This document shows, one piece after another, positions 14,301 through 26,600 of a DNA stretch of 64,000 nucleotides; the first letter of the stretch is position 1, and each line of letters starts with the position of its first letter. Below the pieces are notes generated by a model. It did no database searches. It was not told the origin of the DNA and worked only from the letters and a program-made list of their open reading frames with translations. Both the position numbers and the translations under genes were made by a program. Source of the stretch: Henckelia pumila. Taxonomy: Eukaryota; Streptophyta; Magnoliopsida; Lamiales; Gesneriaceae. The stretch spans positions 2,232,001 to 2,296,000 of the forward strand of contig NC_133121.1 of NCBI RefSeq assembly GCF_033568475.1, written 5' to 3'.

Positions 14301-16084
14301 ATTCACTGTGACACTTGAAGGAAATAGTTTTTTTTTACACTCTATTCAAATGTCTACTCTGCTTTTAACAGAAATTGTGTATATTCATGCGTAAATGTTC
14401 ATACTTTTACAGAATAAGATTTTAGTCCCCTTAATTATTTAAAGTGCTTAATATGTAACTTATTCTTTAGGATGACAGCACCAGTAATACCTCCAGATGC
14501 ACTTAAATCTGGAGAGACAGATTTGCAAGTTGCAGGTTAGTTTTGCTTCATCTCATAAATTTTGTTTTGATTAAAATTTCTCCACTTATCTGATGTTGCT
14601 GCTCTTTTTGTTTCCTATATATCATACAAATTTTTATATTCACCACCAACTGATTCTCCAAGTTTCTAAACATCAAGACATTCTATGCCTCTCATTATGT
14701 CAATAGAGAATAAATATTGTATCAACTAAATATTACGATCTCCCAATGACTCTTGCTGAAGTTCTTGCTAAGTTAGCATCAGGTCCATCTCCTTTTTTTG
14801 GTCCACTATCTCCCTCTTTGTCATGGTGCTCTGAAAAACATAAATGCTCAACTCTGGTGGCAAAAATTGGAGTATAATTGTGTCTGCTAATGAATTTCTT
14901 CATCCATCAGGAAATCTAATGCGGTTTGTCACATTAGCAAATCTTCTTGGGCTTCCAGCAATATCTGTTCCTGTAAGTGCTATAATTGCTCTCTGTCATG
15001 GCATTGTTGTAAACATTTTTAAATATCCAAAAACAAGGAGGATATTGAAATTATGGTTTATATTCTGGAGCGGAAAGGAGTTTTAAATAATCTTTGAAAG
15101 TTGCTGGATGAATGATATTGAAGAATTAAAATAATATAAAGAGATGATTTTGAAATTGCGCACTGAAGGATGGTGCAAAAAAATAGAACATTACCCCGTT
15201 AAAATTACAATTCCGACAGGTTTATATAGGACTTCAAATATTTTGTGTGAAGTGTATTAAAAAGTTTTTTCAGTTTGCTCTACGTTTTTGGTGATGTTGG
15301 CATCAATCAATTCTGCTTGCTCCTTCCCTACTTAAAGTGAAAAATCAACTTATAAATGTATTCCTGAATACCTTTTAAGAACAAAGAAATAAAAATGCTG
15401 GCTTTAATTTACTTTCACTTTATACCTTCTCAGTTCTAACTATCTGATTCTATTTCTCTCCTTTTGCTCCCAAAATTTTGAGCATCCAGGTTGGGTACGA
15501 TAAGGAAGGTCTTCCCATCGGTCTACAACTCATTGGCCGTCCATGGTGTGAAGCTTCTATTCTGCGTTTAGCTGCTGCAGTTGAGGTATTTTTTCCTGTT
15601 ACTACTCGCATTAAAAACTTCATCTTCACGCCGTCTGTAATTTTCCTTGAAAAAAAACTGGCACTTTGCAAGCAGTTTTCATTATATAAAACAGCTATCC
15701 TGCTTAGGATGATGAACAATGGGTGCAAGCAAGCCGAGGGTTGATCAAGTTCAAGTCAACCTCGAGCTATTCAAGCCATTATAGTTGAGCCTGAGTATAT
15801 ATAATTTACTGTAAAGTGCTTGTCTAGATAATTGAGCTCAAGACACATTTTTTTCAATTTATTTTACTTTTTAAAATGCCATAGAAAATACTCTTTTAAC
15901 TCAATCCACTGATACATAAATTTCTCTTTTTGATAATTTTGAAAAAACATGATCAATACTTCAGCTTTTAAAGTTTTTTGCCCCATGTAAATTGATGCTT
16001 ATAGAACTTTCCATATTTCAGGAACTTTGTTCTACAACTAAGAAGAAACCATTGCAGTATTATGATATGTTGAAAGAGAATTGA
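8356..16084 (+). CDS. FAAH: Fatty acid amide hydrolase (N-acylethanolamine amidase)
   Basis: Membrane amidase of the amidase-signature family that hydrolyses N-acylethanolamines to free fatty acid and ethanolamine, ending their lipid signalling. Twenty coding exons: 8356-8434, 8524-8633, 8738-8798, 9155-9345, 9420-9549, 9657-9734, 9809-9956, 10462-10574, 10648-10723, 11741-11812, 12373-12424, 12699-12779, 12862-12945, 13121-13224, 13352-13444, 13573-13641, 14471-14535, 14911-14972, 15490-15585, 16022-16084. They join in frame to 608 aa; Arabidopsis FAAH is 607. The catalytic triad falls at K205 (MAIKDDID), S281 (YTGGSSSG) and S305 (DGGGSVRIP), the same numbering as the Arabidopsis enzyme. The C-terminus has VGYDKEGLPIGLQLIGRPW. 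Intron 9 is about 1 kb and carries a fossil LTR. The gene converges on the L-galactose dehydrogenase gene. Confidence 0.95.
10853..11277 (-). mobile_element. Fossil solo LTR, probably Copia, in FAAH intron 9
   Basis: Read on the minus strand the segment begins TGTCTAGAAATATTC and ends TTGCAACAACA, the TG...CA form of an LTR. It is about 425 bp, the size of small plant Copia LTRs, and includes a short internal tandem repeat (ATTAGTCAATGGAGAGG, twice). No internal region or second LTR is near it, so it appears to be a solo LTR. I found no clear 5-bp target duplication, suggesting an old copy. The family is a tentative assignment. Confidence 0.45.
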
Positions 16085-17083
16085 AATCACACAATTGCTG
16101 CTTGAGGATCCATCCATTCACAAAGATATGGTTTCTGCCCAAATGAAATTTGGCTCATTTATAAAAAAATATAATAAAATTTGTCGTTAGTCTCTCTGCC
16201 ATGATACCATCAATAAAAATATAGATGGTCGGTTATTTACATATAACATATGCTTTTCTTCATTCCTTTTTTTTTTAAATGCTTCTTTTTTCATTCTTAC
16301 ATCTCAGTTTGTAGTTTTTTGCATGTTGCATGCATGTGTATTTAATATTTGTGTGAAAAGACACTTTTTTTTAGCGTTAAAGAAAAAAAACACTCTTTAA
16401 GCTGAAGAATTGTGAACGACATTTTGGTTGGTTAGGTCGCTATTTCATAGCGATACTTGAGAAATATTCGATGACAGAGAAATATTCGATGACAGAAAAA
16501 CTTGTGTTAACTACAAAATACACATCCAAAAATTTTGATGAACAAAGAATTGGCGAGTACCAACAATTGTGGGCTGACTAGCTCGCAACCCTGATATAAA
16601 TGTAAATTTGCACTTGGTGCAATGACGTAGCTAGAGAGGTTCTAACCGAGGTGCGTCTATCGCTTGGTGAAAACTATTTTCAAACCCTCAATCCAGGCTT
16701 TCGCGAATTTCCGGAAGGGCGGGCTCCCTTGACAAGGGTAAAACTCTATCCTTAAAAAAAACTTGAAAAAAATGTGGAGGCCATCACAAAATCCTTTTGA
16801 TTAACATCACATGAATCATGAATGTGTTCAGCCTCATATTTCATTCAAAAAGTAATGCTTGTCATAAAGGCTATAACCCACATTTAGTGGACAAGGTTCT
16901 GGGAAAATCGTCAAATAAAGATAAGAGACATACAATAAAAGAAACGAATATATCGTTATTTATTCTTTATAAATGGCTCTATCTCAAATTGAACGTACTA
17001 TTACACAATCAAAAATTTACTAGTCTCAAACACTTGTGTAGAACAACCAACATGAATTATCTGCAAGTGCGCAAGATTGTACG
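16085..17083. other. Intergenic region between convergent FAAH and L-GalDH genes
   Basis: Contains the 3'UTRs of two convergent genes. A short direct repeat (GAGAAATATTCGATGACA, twice) sits at about 16459-16495. A GC-richer block at about 16650-16750 (around TTTCCGGAAGGGCGGGCTCC) stands out from the AT-rich surroundings and may be a piece of an old repeat, but I could not identify it. No gene seen. Confidence 0.4.
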
Positions 17084-19806
17084 TCAACTTTGGTGAATAC
17101 CGCTTGGCCATGTCTGATTCTTCACAGGTTTCAGAATCACTTCGATCTCTGATAGAGTTTCTTTGTCTATCCCAACTCTTGCAAGTTCTGCAGCAGCTGC
17201 TACATTGTCATCAACCTGGATTTCAAAGAGGGTTGTTCAAAATTGATCGATTATGCATTTCATTCGATTACACAATTAACTCGTTCATGACTCAGATTAT
17301 ATCAATTTATCTGTATTTGGTTTCTAAACCATCGTTAATGTACCATGATTTGACACGTCAATAATATATAATTAATTACGCCTATGTGTAAAAATAGGAA
17401 CCATTAGATGCATGATTTGGTTGTTACCCATATGCTAGTATCTATCTGCCCGTAAACACCTTGCACTATTCTTTTCTTTCTATATCATACTTCTTCGATC
17501 TAATGTCACGCTTATAATTAGTTGGCTAATGCCAAATATCATTACATAACTGGGACTGGCTTATGAGCTCATCCAGCGAATACATCAAGGTTGCGCTTGA
17601 ATGAGATGATTTGATTGGAAATAAGGATTTGATTTAAAAAGGGATCTGAAGGATGAATTTAAATAACCCCTGTCTTGAGTGTTATTTCAAATTCTTCATA
17701 ATTATCATTGCATCTACATGAATTAGTGAGGGATAAATTTGAAATCCACCCGACATAAATTTACCCTAGCAATCAAATGAATTTAGAATCCACGGATTGG
17801 AATCCATATCTTCAAATCCTTATATCCAAGCCTAAACTAATAGTTCGCAAATAAATAGTGATAAGTGGGGTATGAGGCACATTGAGAAAACGATAGGCGT
17901 GTCTTGGTGCAAAGTAGTTGATTTTCGAAGAGATTATAGGACATCTGCAGAAACAAAGAAATGTAACAACCTGTTTGATGGAGTTCATCCCAACCAAGAT
18001 AGTCGAAATATCTTGATTAGATAAGCTGAATTGCATGGCTGTCTTCGATATATTCTTTCCCTTCTTTTTGCAGTGAGCAGCAGCAGCTTGACAAGCAGCC
18101 TGAGGAGATGGCATTGGTTGAAGTAACAGTAAATTTCAGAATTATGAGGTTTAGCAATTAAATTTATTAAAAAATGAAAGGCATTTTTCGTTAATACTGT
18201 CTACATGACCTCAACTGATTGATATCGAAAAATTGAACTAGCTGAACTCAAGACTTGATCTTCGTAGTTACTACTTATTCAGGCCGGTCTTTATCTAAAG
18301 AATTTTCTTTTCTTTTCTTTTCTTTTCTTTTCAAATCGTCTCAAGTTGGGAGTTACTCAAGCTCAACTCAGTTTGGATCACCCTTGGATCGAGGCTGATC
18401 TTGAGCTTGGGTATTGTATTTTCTTTTGAAACCAGATTGTGTAGGGTGTTACTCAAGCTCGGTTTGGCTGAATCACCATAGTCACAAAAAATTATGCAAG
18501 CAAGAAAGCTATGAATAATATTCATACTTAACAGAGAATAAGGGACATACCTTGAGTTCAGGGGAGGCAGGATGCCATTCTGGAGGGCCATTTTCGGTCA
18601 GAAGACCCATTGCTAGTGGAGAAGCACTTATTACACCAACACCCTTGCTCTTCAAGTAAGGCAGTAGATCTTCTAAAGTAGAATCATTGACACCATAGTG
18701 ACAATAAGACAGGACTACATCTACAGTTCCTCGTGGCACCCTATCCAGAACATAAGTGAAAATTCCCAGTGGAAGCCCTGTTATACCGATGAATCGGATC
18801 TTTCCTGCCTCTTTTAATTTAAGAAGTGCAGGAATTGTCTCATTCACAATCTGTCTCAATGAAAGTTTACCAGATTCTAAAATCAACAGACAAAACAACA
18901 CCTGGTCCAACAACAGGAGCTATATTTCGAGTATTTTATCTATCAAAATCTGAATTAACTATCAGAAAACAATGTCTTCCTCAGTCCCTCTGTACAATCT
19001 AGTGATATCATCATAATACACTACTCTTTAACAAATAGCATGCTACCATAGAAGTGAAACAACAAATAAAACCTGGTCGAGTGAGCCGAATTCTATGTCA
19101 TGGCATTGCAGAATATCCACATAATCAAGCTGCAACCTTTCCAAGCTCTCATCAATGCTCTTAGTCACTCTTTCAGCACTGAAATCAAAACCTTCAACGT
19201 ACCTCCCACACTTTGTTGATACAATGTATTCGTTTCTCGGAACTCCCAAAGCTTTTAAAGCTTTCCCTAACATCTTCTCAGATAATGTTCCTCCATAGTA
19301 CCTACAAATCCAGATCAAAATCAAAACACCCAGAAATTCTTTTCGCCAAAGAAACCGAAATAATTTGCTATGGCAGATGAAAACAGGTGAAAATCACATG
19401 TTTCATCTTCCTAGGTGAAAAAAATTTGAAATGAAGAATCCTCTAAATTAACAACTGTCATGGAGAGCCACGATCAGCTGATCCAGCGGGTTAATAAGAT
19501 CAAAACTTAGCCGTAAATTTTATTTTTTTTCCCCAAAAAATGCAACAACAAACCAATTTTCCTTGGTCCCTCGATCAACCCCAAAATAAAAGCAGAGAAG
19601 AAGAGAATATGTTACGGGGAGGTGTCGAAGAAGTTGATTCCGAGGTTGAAAGCTCGACGGACGGTGGCAATGGCGTCGGATTCGGAAACAGGGCCGAAGA
19701 CATTGCCCAAAGGAGAGGCCCCGAAGCCCACAGAACTGATTTTGAGGCCGGTACTGCCCAGAGGGCGGAGCTCAAGTGGAGTTGCCGCCATCGGAGATTG
19801 CTTCAC
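17084..19806 (-). CDS. L-GalDH: L-galactose dehydrogenase (ascorbate biosynthesis)
   Basis: NAD-dependent aldo-keto reductase of the cytosol that oxidises L-galactose to L-galactono-1,4-lactone, the penultimate step of the Smirnoff-Wheeler ascorbate pathway. Five exons on the minus strand: 19806-19616, 19301-19073, 18850-18551, 18099-17971, 17215-17084; 326 aa, or 321 from the second Met at 19791 (MAATPLELRPLG), which fits the family start better. Family motifs visible: GFGASPLGNVFGPV, NFFDTSPYYGGTLSEKMLGK with the catalytic Asp and Tyr, the Lys in STKCGRY, the His in QCHDIEFGSLDQ, GITGLPLGIFTYVLDRVP, LSYCHYGVNDSTL, and WPSGIHQS at the C-terminus. The near-continuous match to Arabidopsis L-GalDH as I recall it makes the call firm. 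A (CTTTT)n tract is in intron 3. Confidence 0.96.
18301..18332. repeat. (CTTTT)n microsatellite in L-GalDH intron 3
   Basis: Five to six tandem TTTTC units, pyrimidine-rich on the plus strand. A similar tract is at about 27283-27318. Confidence 0.8.
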
Positions 19807-20020
19807 TGTTGAATAACTTGTGGAAGCGTTTCATAAGACGATGGGCTTGTAAGCTGCCACACAAAACATTCAAAGGCGGGGGAGCATGGGCATTTTCGTC
19901 CATTTCATTTTTGTTTCAACAATCATTTTGCTCAAATGAAAATAAAAATAATAATATAATAAAAAAGATTTGCTACTTGACTTATGTATATAATGTACAT
20001 ATTCGAGCCATTTAATAAGA

Positions 20021-20094
20021 GGTTTCGTGGTGTAGTTGGTTATCACGTCAGTCTAACACACTGAAGGTCTCCGGTTCGAGTCCGGGCGAAGCCA
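20021..20094 (+). tRNA. tRNA-Val (anticodon AAC)
   Basis: A complete intron-less tRNA of 74 nt including the discriminator A. The acceptor stem GGTTTCG pairs with CGAAGCC. The D-arm region TGGTGTAGTTGG doubles as the A box, the anticodon loop reads CTAACAC with AAC at positions 34-36, and the T arm GGTTCGAGTCC is the B box. A T6 run at 20100-20105, six bases past the gene, is a suitable Pol III terminator. The tRNA starts 215 bp from the L-GalDH start codon and is transcribed away from it. Confidence 0.96.
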
Positions 20095-20099
20095 TCTCA

Positions 20100-20280
20100 T
20101 TTTTTATTTTTTTATACTTGTTTTTTGCCCAAATCTAAGTATCTAACCCTTTATTTGCTTTTTATCCCCTGAAAAAATAAAACCCTTTATTTATTTATTT
20201 TTATACTTGTTTTTTTGCCCAAATCTAACCCTATATTTGCTTTTTATCCCCTAAAAAAATAAAACCCTTTATTTATTATC
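20100..20280. repeat. Tandem duplication of about 89 bp downstream of tRNA-Val
   Basis: The block starting TATACTTGTTTTTTGCCC at 20113 recurs at 20202, followed in both copies by AAATCTAA, ATTTGCTTTTTATCCCCT and AAAACCCTTTAT. The first copy has about 8 extra bases (GTATCTAA region). It sits between the tRNA terminator and the 3' end of the MDH gene. Confidence 0.8.
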
Positions 20281-20521
20281 CAACAAAGCAAAATGCCACT
20301 GCTTTTCTCCGCCCATGAATTTGAAGTTGGTGTTGATGCATTTGATTAATGTAAATGGAGACATAAAGCATGTAACAGAGATTTCTATAGCCTTGTAGAG
20401 GCTTAATGAAACTGCAGATATTTATATTACTGCTCTTGTATTTTTGTTGGTACAAGAAGTTGAAGAAGCCAAAAAAAAAAAAACATATTTGTTCTGGTTG
20501 TCGATACCAAACATTCATTCT

Positions 20522-20544
20522 TATATATATATATATATATATAT
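20522..20544. repeat. (TA)n microsatellite in the MDH 3'UTR
   Basis: About 11 TA units, ending three bases from the MDH stop codon. Confidence 0.85.
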
Positions 20545-20546
20545 TT

Positions 20547-22813
20547 TCAATTCCTAATGAAGGAAGCCCCTTTCTGAATACTTCCTTCCAGCTCCTTCTT
20601 CGCTTTCTCCAATCCAGCCCTGTCAACAATCGCTAACCTGTTAAGGCCCGACTATATGCAATGACAAATAGTGTGATAATATGCAGTGAACGTACCTCTC
20701 ATACTCGTTTAAAAGCCCGAGTTGGTACACCTCTTCAGCTCCTCCACGTCCAAGTCGTACTTTCGAGGCAAAGAAGGGGAGTTCAGTGACCTGTTGTTAT
20801 CATTCAACCATACGTTACCGCACACCTCATGAGTCCTTAGTAGAATATGTAGGCAGTTTGCTGAGGACGAGATCATACCTGTGAAGCCACAAAAGAACAT
20901 TCAATGATGCCAGCATCCCCTCGTAAGCCACGGAGGCATGCATCTGCAAATTTTACTGCTGCGTATGCCTGCAAATTTAACTTATACATGTTGTCTCCTC
21001 GCTAGAAAAGTATTTACACCTTAATATTTTTGGTAAGCGCAAGAAGATGATTGGAGATGGGAGTTACAGACCATTGATAGTGTTGCAGATCCAGCACCTG
21101 CTTTTGCCTGCAAATTTTAGAACAATATTCTGTATCTTTAACAAATTTAATTCATGTGCGATATGAAACATTCACTGGATATGAACTGACAAGACCTGAA
21201 CAACTTCCGTTCCACCATCCTGAATACGCTTGGTTAGATACTCAGTTTCCTCAGGTGTAAAGGAACAAGGAGGTTTTACCTGCAGAGAATAATACCAAGA
21301 TGCTTTTCTCTTTTAACTCCACATACAAGAAATGCTCATGAAAAGGTCGAAAAAGGAAATCTTCACCTGTGAGAGAAGTGGTAAAATTGTCACCCCTGCA
21401 TGACCTCCAACCACAGGAACACTAACCTCTCTCGGATCAAGTCCCAGAACTTCAGCCTTTATAAACATGAAAATAACTGACTTAATCAAAATAAATTCCA
21501 ATAAAATTTTTATGTTTTATCCCATGTTGGCACAAGAAACACTGAAAAAAAAAATATATGAATACTTGTTTAAACATACCACAAAAGTATTGGCCCTCAC
21601 AACATCAAGCATGGTAACTCCCAGAAGCTTTTTTGGGTCATATGTGCCTGCTTTCTTGAAAACTTCGGCTGCAATAGGAACCGTAGAGTTCACTGGATTA
21701 CTGATCAAATTGACTATAGCATTTGGGCAACTTTTTGCAATGCCTTCACATAAGGTTTTGACAATCCCTGCATTGATTTTGAAAAGGTCATCTCTAGTCA
21801 TTCCTGGCTTCCTTGGAACCCCAGCAGGAATTATTACAAGGTCCATTCCTGTAAGTGCATTCTCCAGTTGCGGCTGCCCAAGAAAACCCCGCACCTGTTG
21901 TACACCACAAAATTTGTCTCGTGTTAGGATTAAATCAGGAACCAAACCAGTCCTCGTGCTATTTCAGAAGTTCTATATAACGTTCACCTATTTAAATTTG
22001 ACTGTGCTTAGGTATTCCAATGCAACAACATAAAGCTTCTCTCGGGCCTTAATTGTCACAGCTAATCCCATATGTATATCATTCGGACTACCTTAAACTG
22101 ACATAAACTAAAATATTTGTAAAAAAGGAATACATTTAAGTTGTGCTAATTAGAGATAATTCGACTCAAAACTCAACAAGTGTCCGTATATCTGGAATAT
22201 CAGCAATCGGAGGTTACTCAGTTCACCTCCTTAGCTTTGGACCGTGCTTAGATATTACGATGGAACTACACAATTTTTTGCCAGACCTTAAACCTTCGCA
22301 TGCAAATAGCTCAATTTTTAGGCTTTACTCAAAGGGTTTTTGATCAATCTTCATATCCAACAGACAACTGGTTCATTGTCGTTTGATGAACTACAATCTA
22401 TGTAAAAAAAAGATACAAATTTTAGAAACTTACAACAGCACCAGTGTCCATATGACTGATATCAGCAGTTACACCAGGGGCATTAACAACATCATAAAGA
22501 TGAAGCACTGAAACCAAAGGATTCATTTTCATCAACATCGCAAGTGGTTGGCCAATGCCTCCAGCGGCACCTAATATAGCCACTTTGAACCCAGGAGCTC
22601 CACCTTTTGCCCTGCAATCAGCCTGCCTCAAAATGGGATTCTCCCCCATCTATTCAGCAAACAGAAAAAGGAGAAGAAAAAAAAAGCAAAAAATAAATTC
22701 TTAGAGTCGTGATGTCAAAAATCTTGCGTTGATCAGATTCTTGGAGCATAAACCTGGAGATTTGAAGGCTGGAGATGAGCAGAAATCCTTGCGATACGCT
22801 GGTTGAATTCCAT
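20547..22813 (-). CDS. Glyoxysomal (peroxisomal) NAD-malate dehydrogenase with PTS2
   Basis: Interconverts malate and oxaloacetate with NAD in peroxisomes, re-oxidising NADH from beta-oxidation and serving the glyoxylate cycle and photorespiration. Nine exons on the minus strand: 22813-22754, 22649-22434, 21894-21580, 21456-21367, 21279-21196, 21107-21072, 20968-20879, 20790-20696, 20619-20547; 352 aa. The N-terminus [14 protein letters not shown] contains R-I-x5-H-L, a peroxisomal targeting signal type 2, which separates it from the mitochondrial isoform. Other marks: [11 protein letters not shown] (NAD binding), [35 protein letters not shown] and [15 protein letters not shown] with the active-site His. 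The first exon is a separate 20-codon targeting module. A (TA)n tract begins just beyond the stop codon, on its 3' side. Confidence 0.95.
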
Positions 22814-23647
22814 CTCCCTGCTTCACTGGTTATCCAAATGCCACAGTATAGCAGTGTTTGAAGCAAGAATGCGGTCGTTTATGGATAAATTTGGAGTTGT
22901 GAAATGGGGTCCGCAAGAAATTAAAGTGTAAAATTGATTAGGATTTATTTTCCCTTCTTGTTGATATTACAAGGATTTTTGTGAGCCTTATTTCTGTATC
23001 CTATGCTTGTGGCCCTGAAAAACCTTGAAGTGCAATTATATTTTTTTTTATTAAACATTTTCAAAAATTGAGCTTTTCTTTTCTTTTTTTTTTGGAAATG
23101 TGTACAAGAACAAAATTTGTTAGCTTGTAATTTCAAATAAAATTGTAAACTTGTGCTCAAAATGATATGATATTAATTAATTAATCTTTTCGAGTGCTAT
23201 TTTAATTATGTCAACTAATAAAATATTTTCTATATAAAAAATCAAGTTTGAGTTCTTAAAAGTTTTTTCTTAGGGTTTTAAAGCTTGTAAAATCTATCCA
23301 AACATCAATTAATTAATTATAAAAAAAAATATCATTTAAAATTGATGCAAGATATTACATCCCTTGAAAATAAACCCTTCAAGAGTGCACGATAATTTCT
23401 ACCTTTACCATCAAAAAATACAAAATTGCAAATATATAGTGTCTTCGTACAAGAGATACTACAATAGTACAATACACCCACCCAGTTCGATACACACTCC
23501 AAACATCAATGAGAATAATTCTCCAAATGGATCAACCCATCAAATGATAATAAATAAATAAAATAAAACAAACATATCTAAACACAACAAGAACAATACA
23601 AGTAATTCAATAGATGATTGAACAACCAGATAAAAACAGCAATCAAG
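22814..23647. other. Spacer between two minus-strand genes
   Basis: Holds the MDH 5' leader and promoter and the 3'UTR of the next gene. It is AT-rich with short A and T runs. No gene, repeat pair or RNA gene seen. Confidence 0.4.
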
Positions 23648-26600
23648 TTAGAGTTTCCTGGTGCAACCACTCCTTGGTGTATTGGTGCCATGAAAGTTTG
23701 GCTGCACAGCAGTCACAGGCCTCCTAGAGGAGGTCGATCGCAATGAGGAATCAACAGTGGGGGAAGAAATGTTGTTCCTAGTTTCTTTCCTGACCCTTCT
23801 TAGTTCTGAATGCTTGGGTGAATTTTCGTGTATCACTTCAAGTTTTTTACCAGGAATCAAGAAAGAAGTCACTACTTCCTTCTTTGTTGAAGCAAGCCTC
23901 CTGTTAAATTAAGCCAAAATCATTAACTCATCGTCAAACCAACTTTTTGAATTGCACACCTTGTTATTTTCAAAACAAAGGAGGAGTTTACTTCTATTTG
24001 TCTGATTAACTAAAACAGAATTCTCACACCTAGGAGTTTACTTCTATTTGTCTGATTAACTAAAACAGAATTCTCACACCTTTGAGGCTGAACAGGAGAT
24101 GCAATTTTTCTGAACTTCTCCAATCTTTGAGTTGCGCTACTTTTGAGAGGGGAACTAAGCTGTTTTGGTTCTTGGTATGCCGAAAAACGATGGTCCTGTT
24201 GTTTTATTGTTGTTGTTGACCTCCCCCTCCCTCTCTGTAAAGTGTTAAAAAAACACCATTATTTTGAGTAACCAAGCAATTTTGAATTTTTAGCACCATT
24301 CATCTGAATTTGGTTTACACAACACTCTTGTTTATACCACAATCATGCACTGTGATAACTACATATGTTTATTAGACACGGGCTTTAGAATACTATTACT
24401 TCATCGATGGGAATTTAAGGGAAGAAAGTATACTTGATTAACACTCCCTTGCTTCTGCAACTCTCCGCCTAACATGTTTGAATTTGAACTCTCGTTTTGA
24501 GATGCCATGTTGGCTCTTCTCTCCAACGTAGCTTCTTTAAGAATTCCCCTCTCCTGTAGTAAAAACTGATTTGAGATTTCTCCACAAAAAGTGCAAGCCT
24601 ATTGCAAGAGTGAGAGTGGAAGTAGATAGAAGATTACATCCGTTCTTAGTTTAAAAGGTATAGGGTTAGTCGGCTTTGGTTTCTTGAATTTCGGTCCAGG
24701 AGCAAGAGCACCAGATAAAATCAAACCCTCCTTCAAATTCATATCTTTTGCTTGAGCAACCTGTCATCAATTATAGAAAGCGATATTGTAATTAATAGTA
24801 ACAAAATTCAATCAAAATGAAAGATGAAATTTGATTTTTTTTTCTTATAAAAAAGATGAAATTAAAGAAAATTAATGAACCTTTTTTATGCCGCCACATT
24901 TGTTATGCATGCCAAAGATTTTTCTTCCGTTTTGATTCGTATTATTATCATGCCTTCTGCAAACAATTAAACGCGGATAGGTAAGTTCCACTCGTAAATG
25001 ACTCCAGAAATTAGTTACTCCAGAAAACACTAAAACAGTTATGCAAAGACACAAACCTGTTCTCATCAGCACCTGCAGCATTTTCTTTGTCATCACAGTC
25101 CATATATTCAAGCTCATCTCTCCTTCTTTCAGAAGAATCAGCCTCAATTCTCTGTCGAACAGATTCTACATGACTATCTGCGTTAGTTCGTGAAATTTCA
25201 TTTAGTCCATTTCCATCATTGATATCATTATCCTCTGTGTTTGTGGCTTGAAAACTTGCACTATCACACCTCCCTTCATTGATATCATTATCCTCTGTGT
25301 TTGTGGCTTGAAAACTTGCACTATCACACCTCCCTTCTCCAGTCGAATCATCTGCTAAGACCGAATCTGTATTGTGCAGCAATGGTGGCATAACTGAAGA
25401 TTCACAACCTTCTTCTTGCATAAAATTTTGAATTTCAAACTCTTTCGCTACTTCTGCTGCCGGTAACATTTTTTCCACGTCGCTACCTTCATTCGATTTT
25501 GAACTATCTATAGGATCATCTAGCAACAATTTCTTGGAGACTTGCTCACTTGGTAACTTGCCTTTACTCTTACTTCTGTTCAATCCAACCGATTTAGCTT
25601 CGATTGTATCACAAGTTTGAGAATGAAGCAGTTCCCTTTTTTTTCTCGAAGCATCAGTTTCCCAATTACTGGACGATTTACTAGAATAGCCCAGTACGTG
25701 TTGCTTTCTCTGATCGGTTATCTCGAGCTTGTCCATTCGTTCACATAACTTTGTCAAGGGTGTGCGCCGTTCCAAAGAAGTTTTGACCTTGATGGTTTTT
25801 TTGGGAGAGTGAAAAACCAAAGCCTTTGCTACCATTCTACTTTTTGGCACTTCAATATTTCCTGGTTTAGCATTCTGAACACTTCGAAATGATTTTGGAT
25901 TCGATAATTTGGTTTTGTTCCTTGGAGTCGTGAGATACTTGGAAGCAATCTGCTTAACCTTAGCCATTGGTGTAACTCCAGGTTCCGAGGGAGGCTTCGT
26001 GATCCTTTTCATTTCACCCTCCATCTTCTGAGAAATAGAAGAAATTATTGCTAATCTTGGTTTGGAAGATTTAGGGGGAGCTGACATAGGACATTTTAAG
26101 GGTGTTCTGCAACATAAAAATTGAATGGTGTAGAGTCATTATCAAAATATGTGATAAAAAAACTATTACACAAAAATCTCACCTAAAAATTTACACTATT
26201 AGACAATAAGCCTTATATTTAATTACTTGAAAGAGACCTAATAATCTCTAAATACCTTGAAGAATTTCCAAGGGCTTTCCTAAGCCGTACATTTGGACTT
26301 CTAGCTGCCATTACCTGTATGGATAAATTATGGCATCATAAAGGGTTGAAATTATTCCAAGAACTTTCAACTAACCAGGAAAATCAATTGACACAAACCC
26401 TGAGGACAAAGTTCTTGTAGATTGCTTCATGATCCATTTCTTCCTCGTGCTTTTGGTCACATCCTGAAACAATGCTAATCAGTAGGTCTTCAAGAAATTT
26501 ACTTTTTCAAGAATGGATCTCAATGGCAGAGACAAATTCTTTCCAGCATTTCAATTAGTTAATCAAATGATGCAACATTTATAGAATAAATTTTCATACA

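Noticed and set aside
16640-16760. GC-richer block resembling organellar or rRNA sequence
   Set aside because: Too short and without a recognisable rRNA, tRNA or plastid gene motif; left as unidentified.
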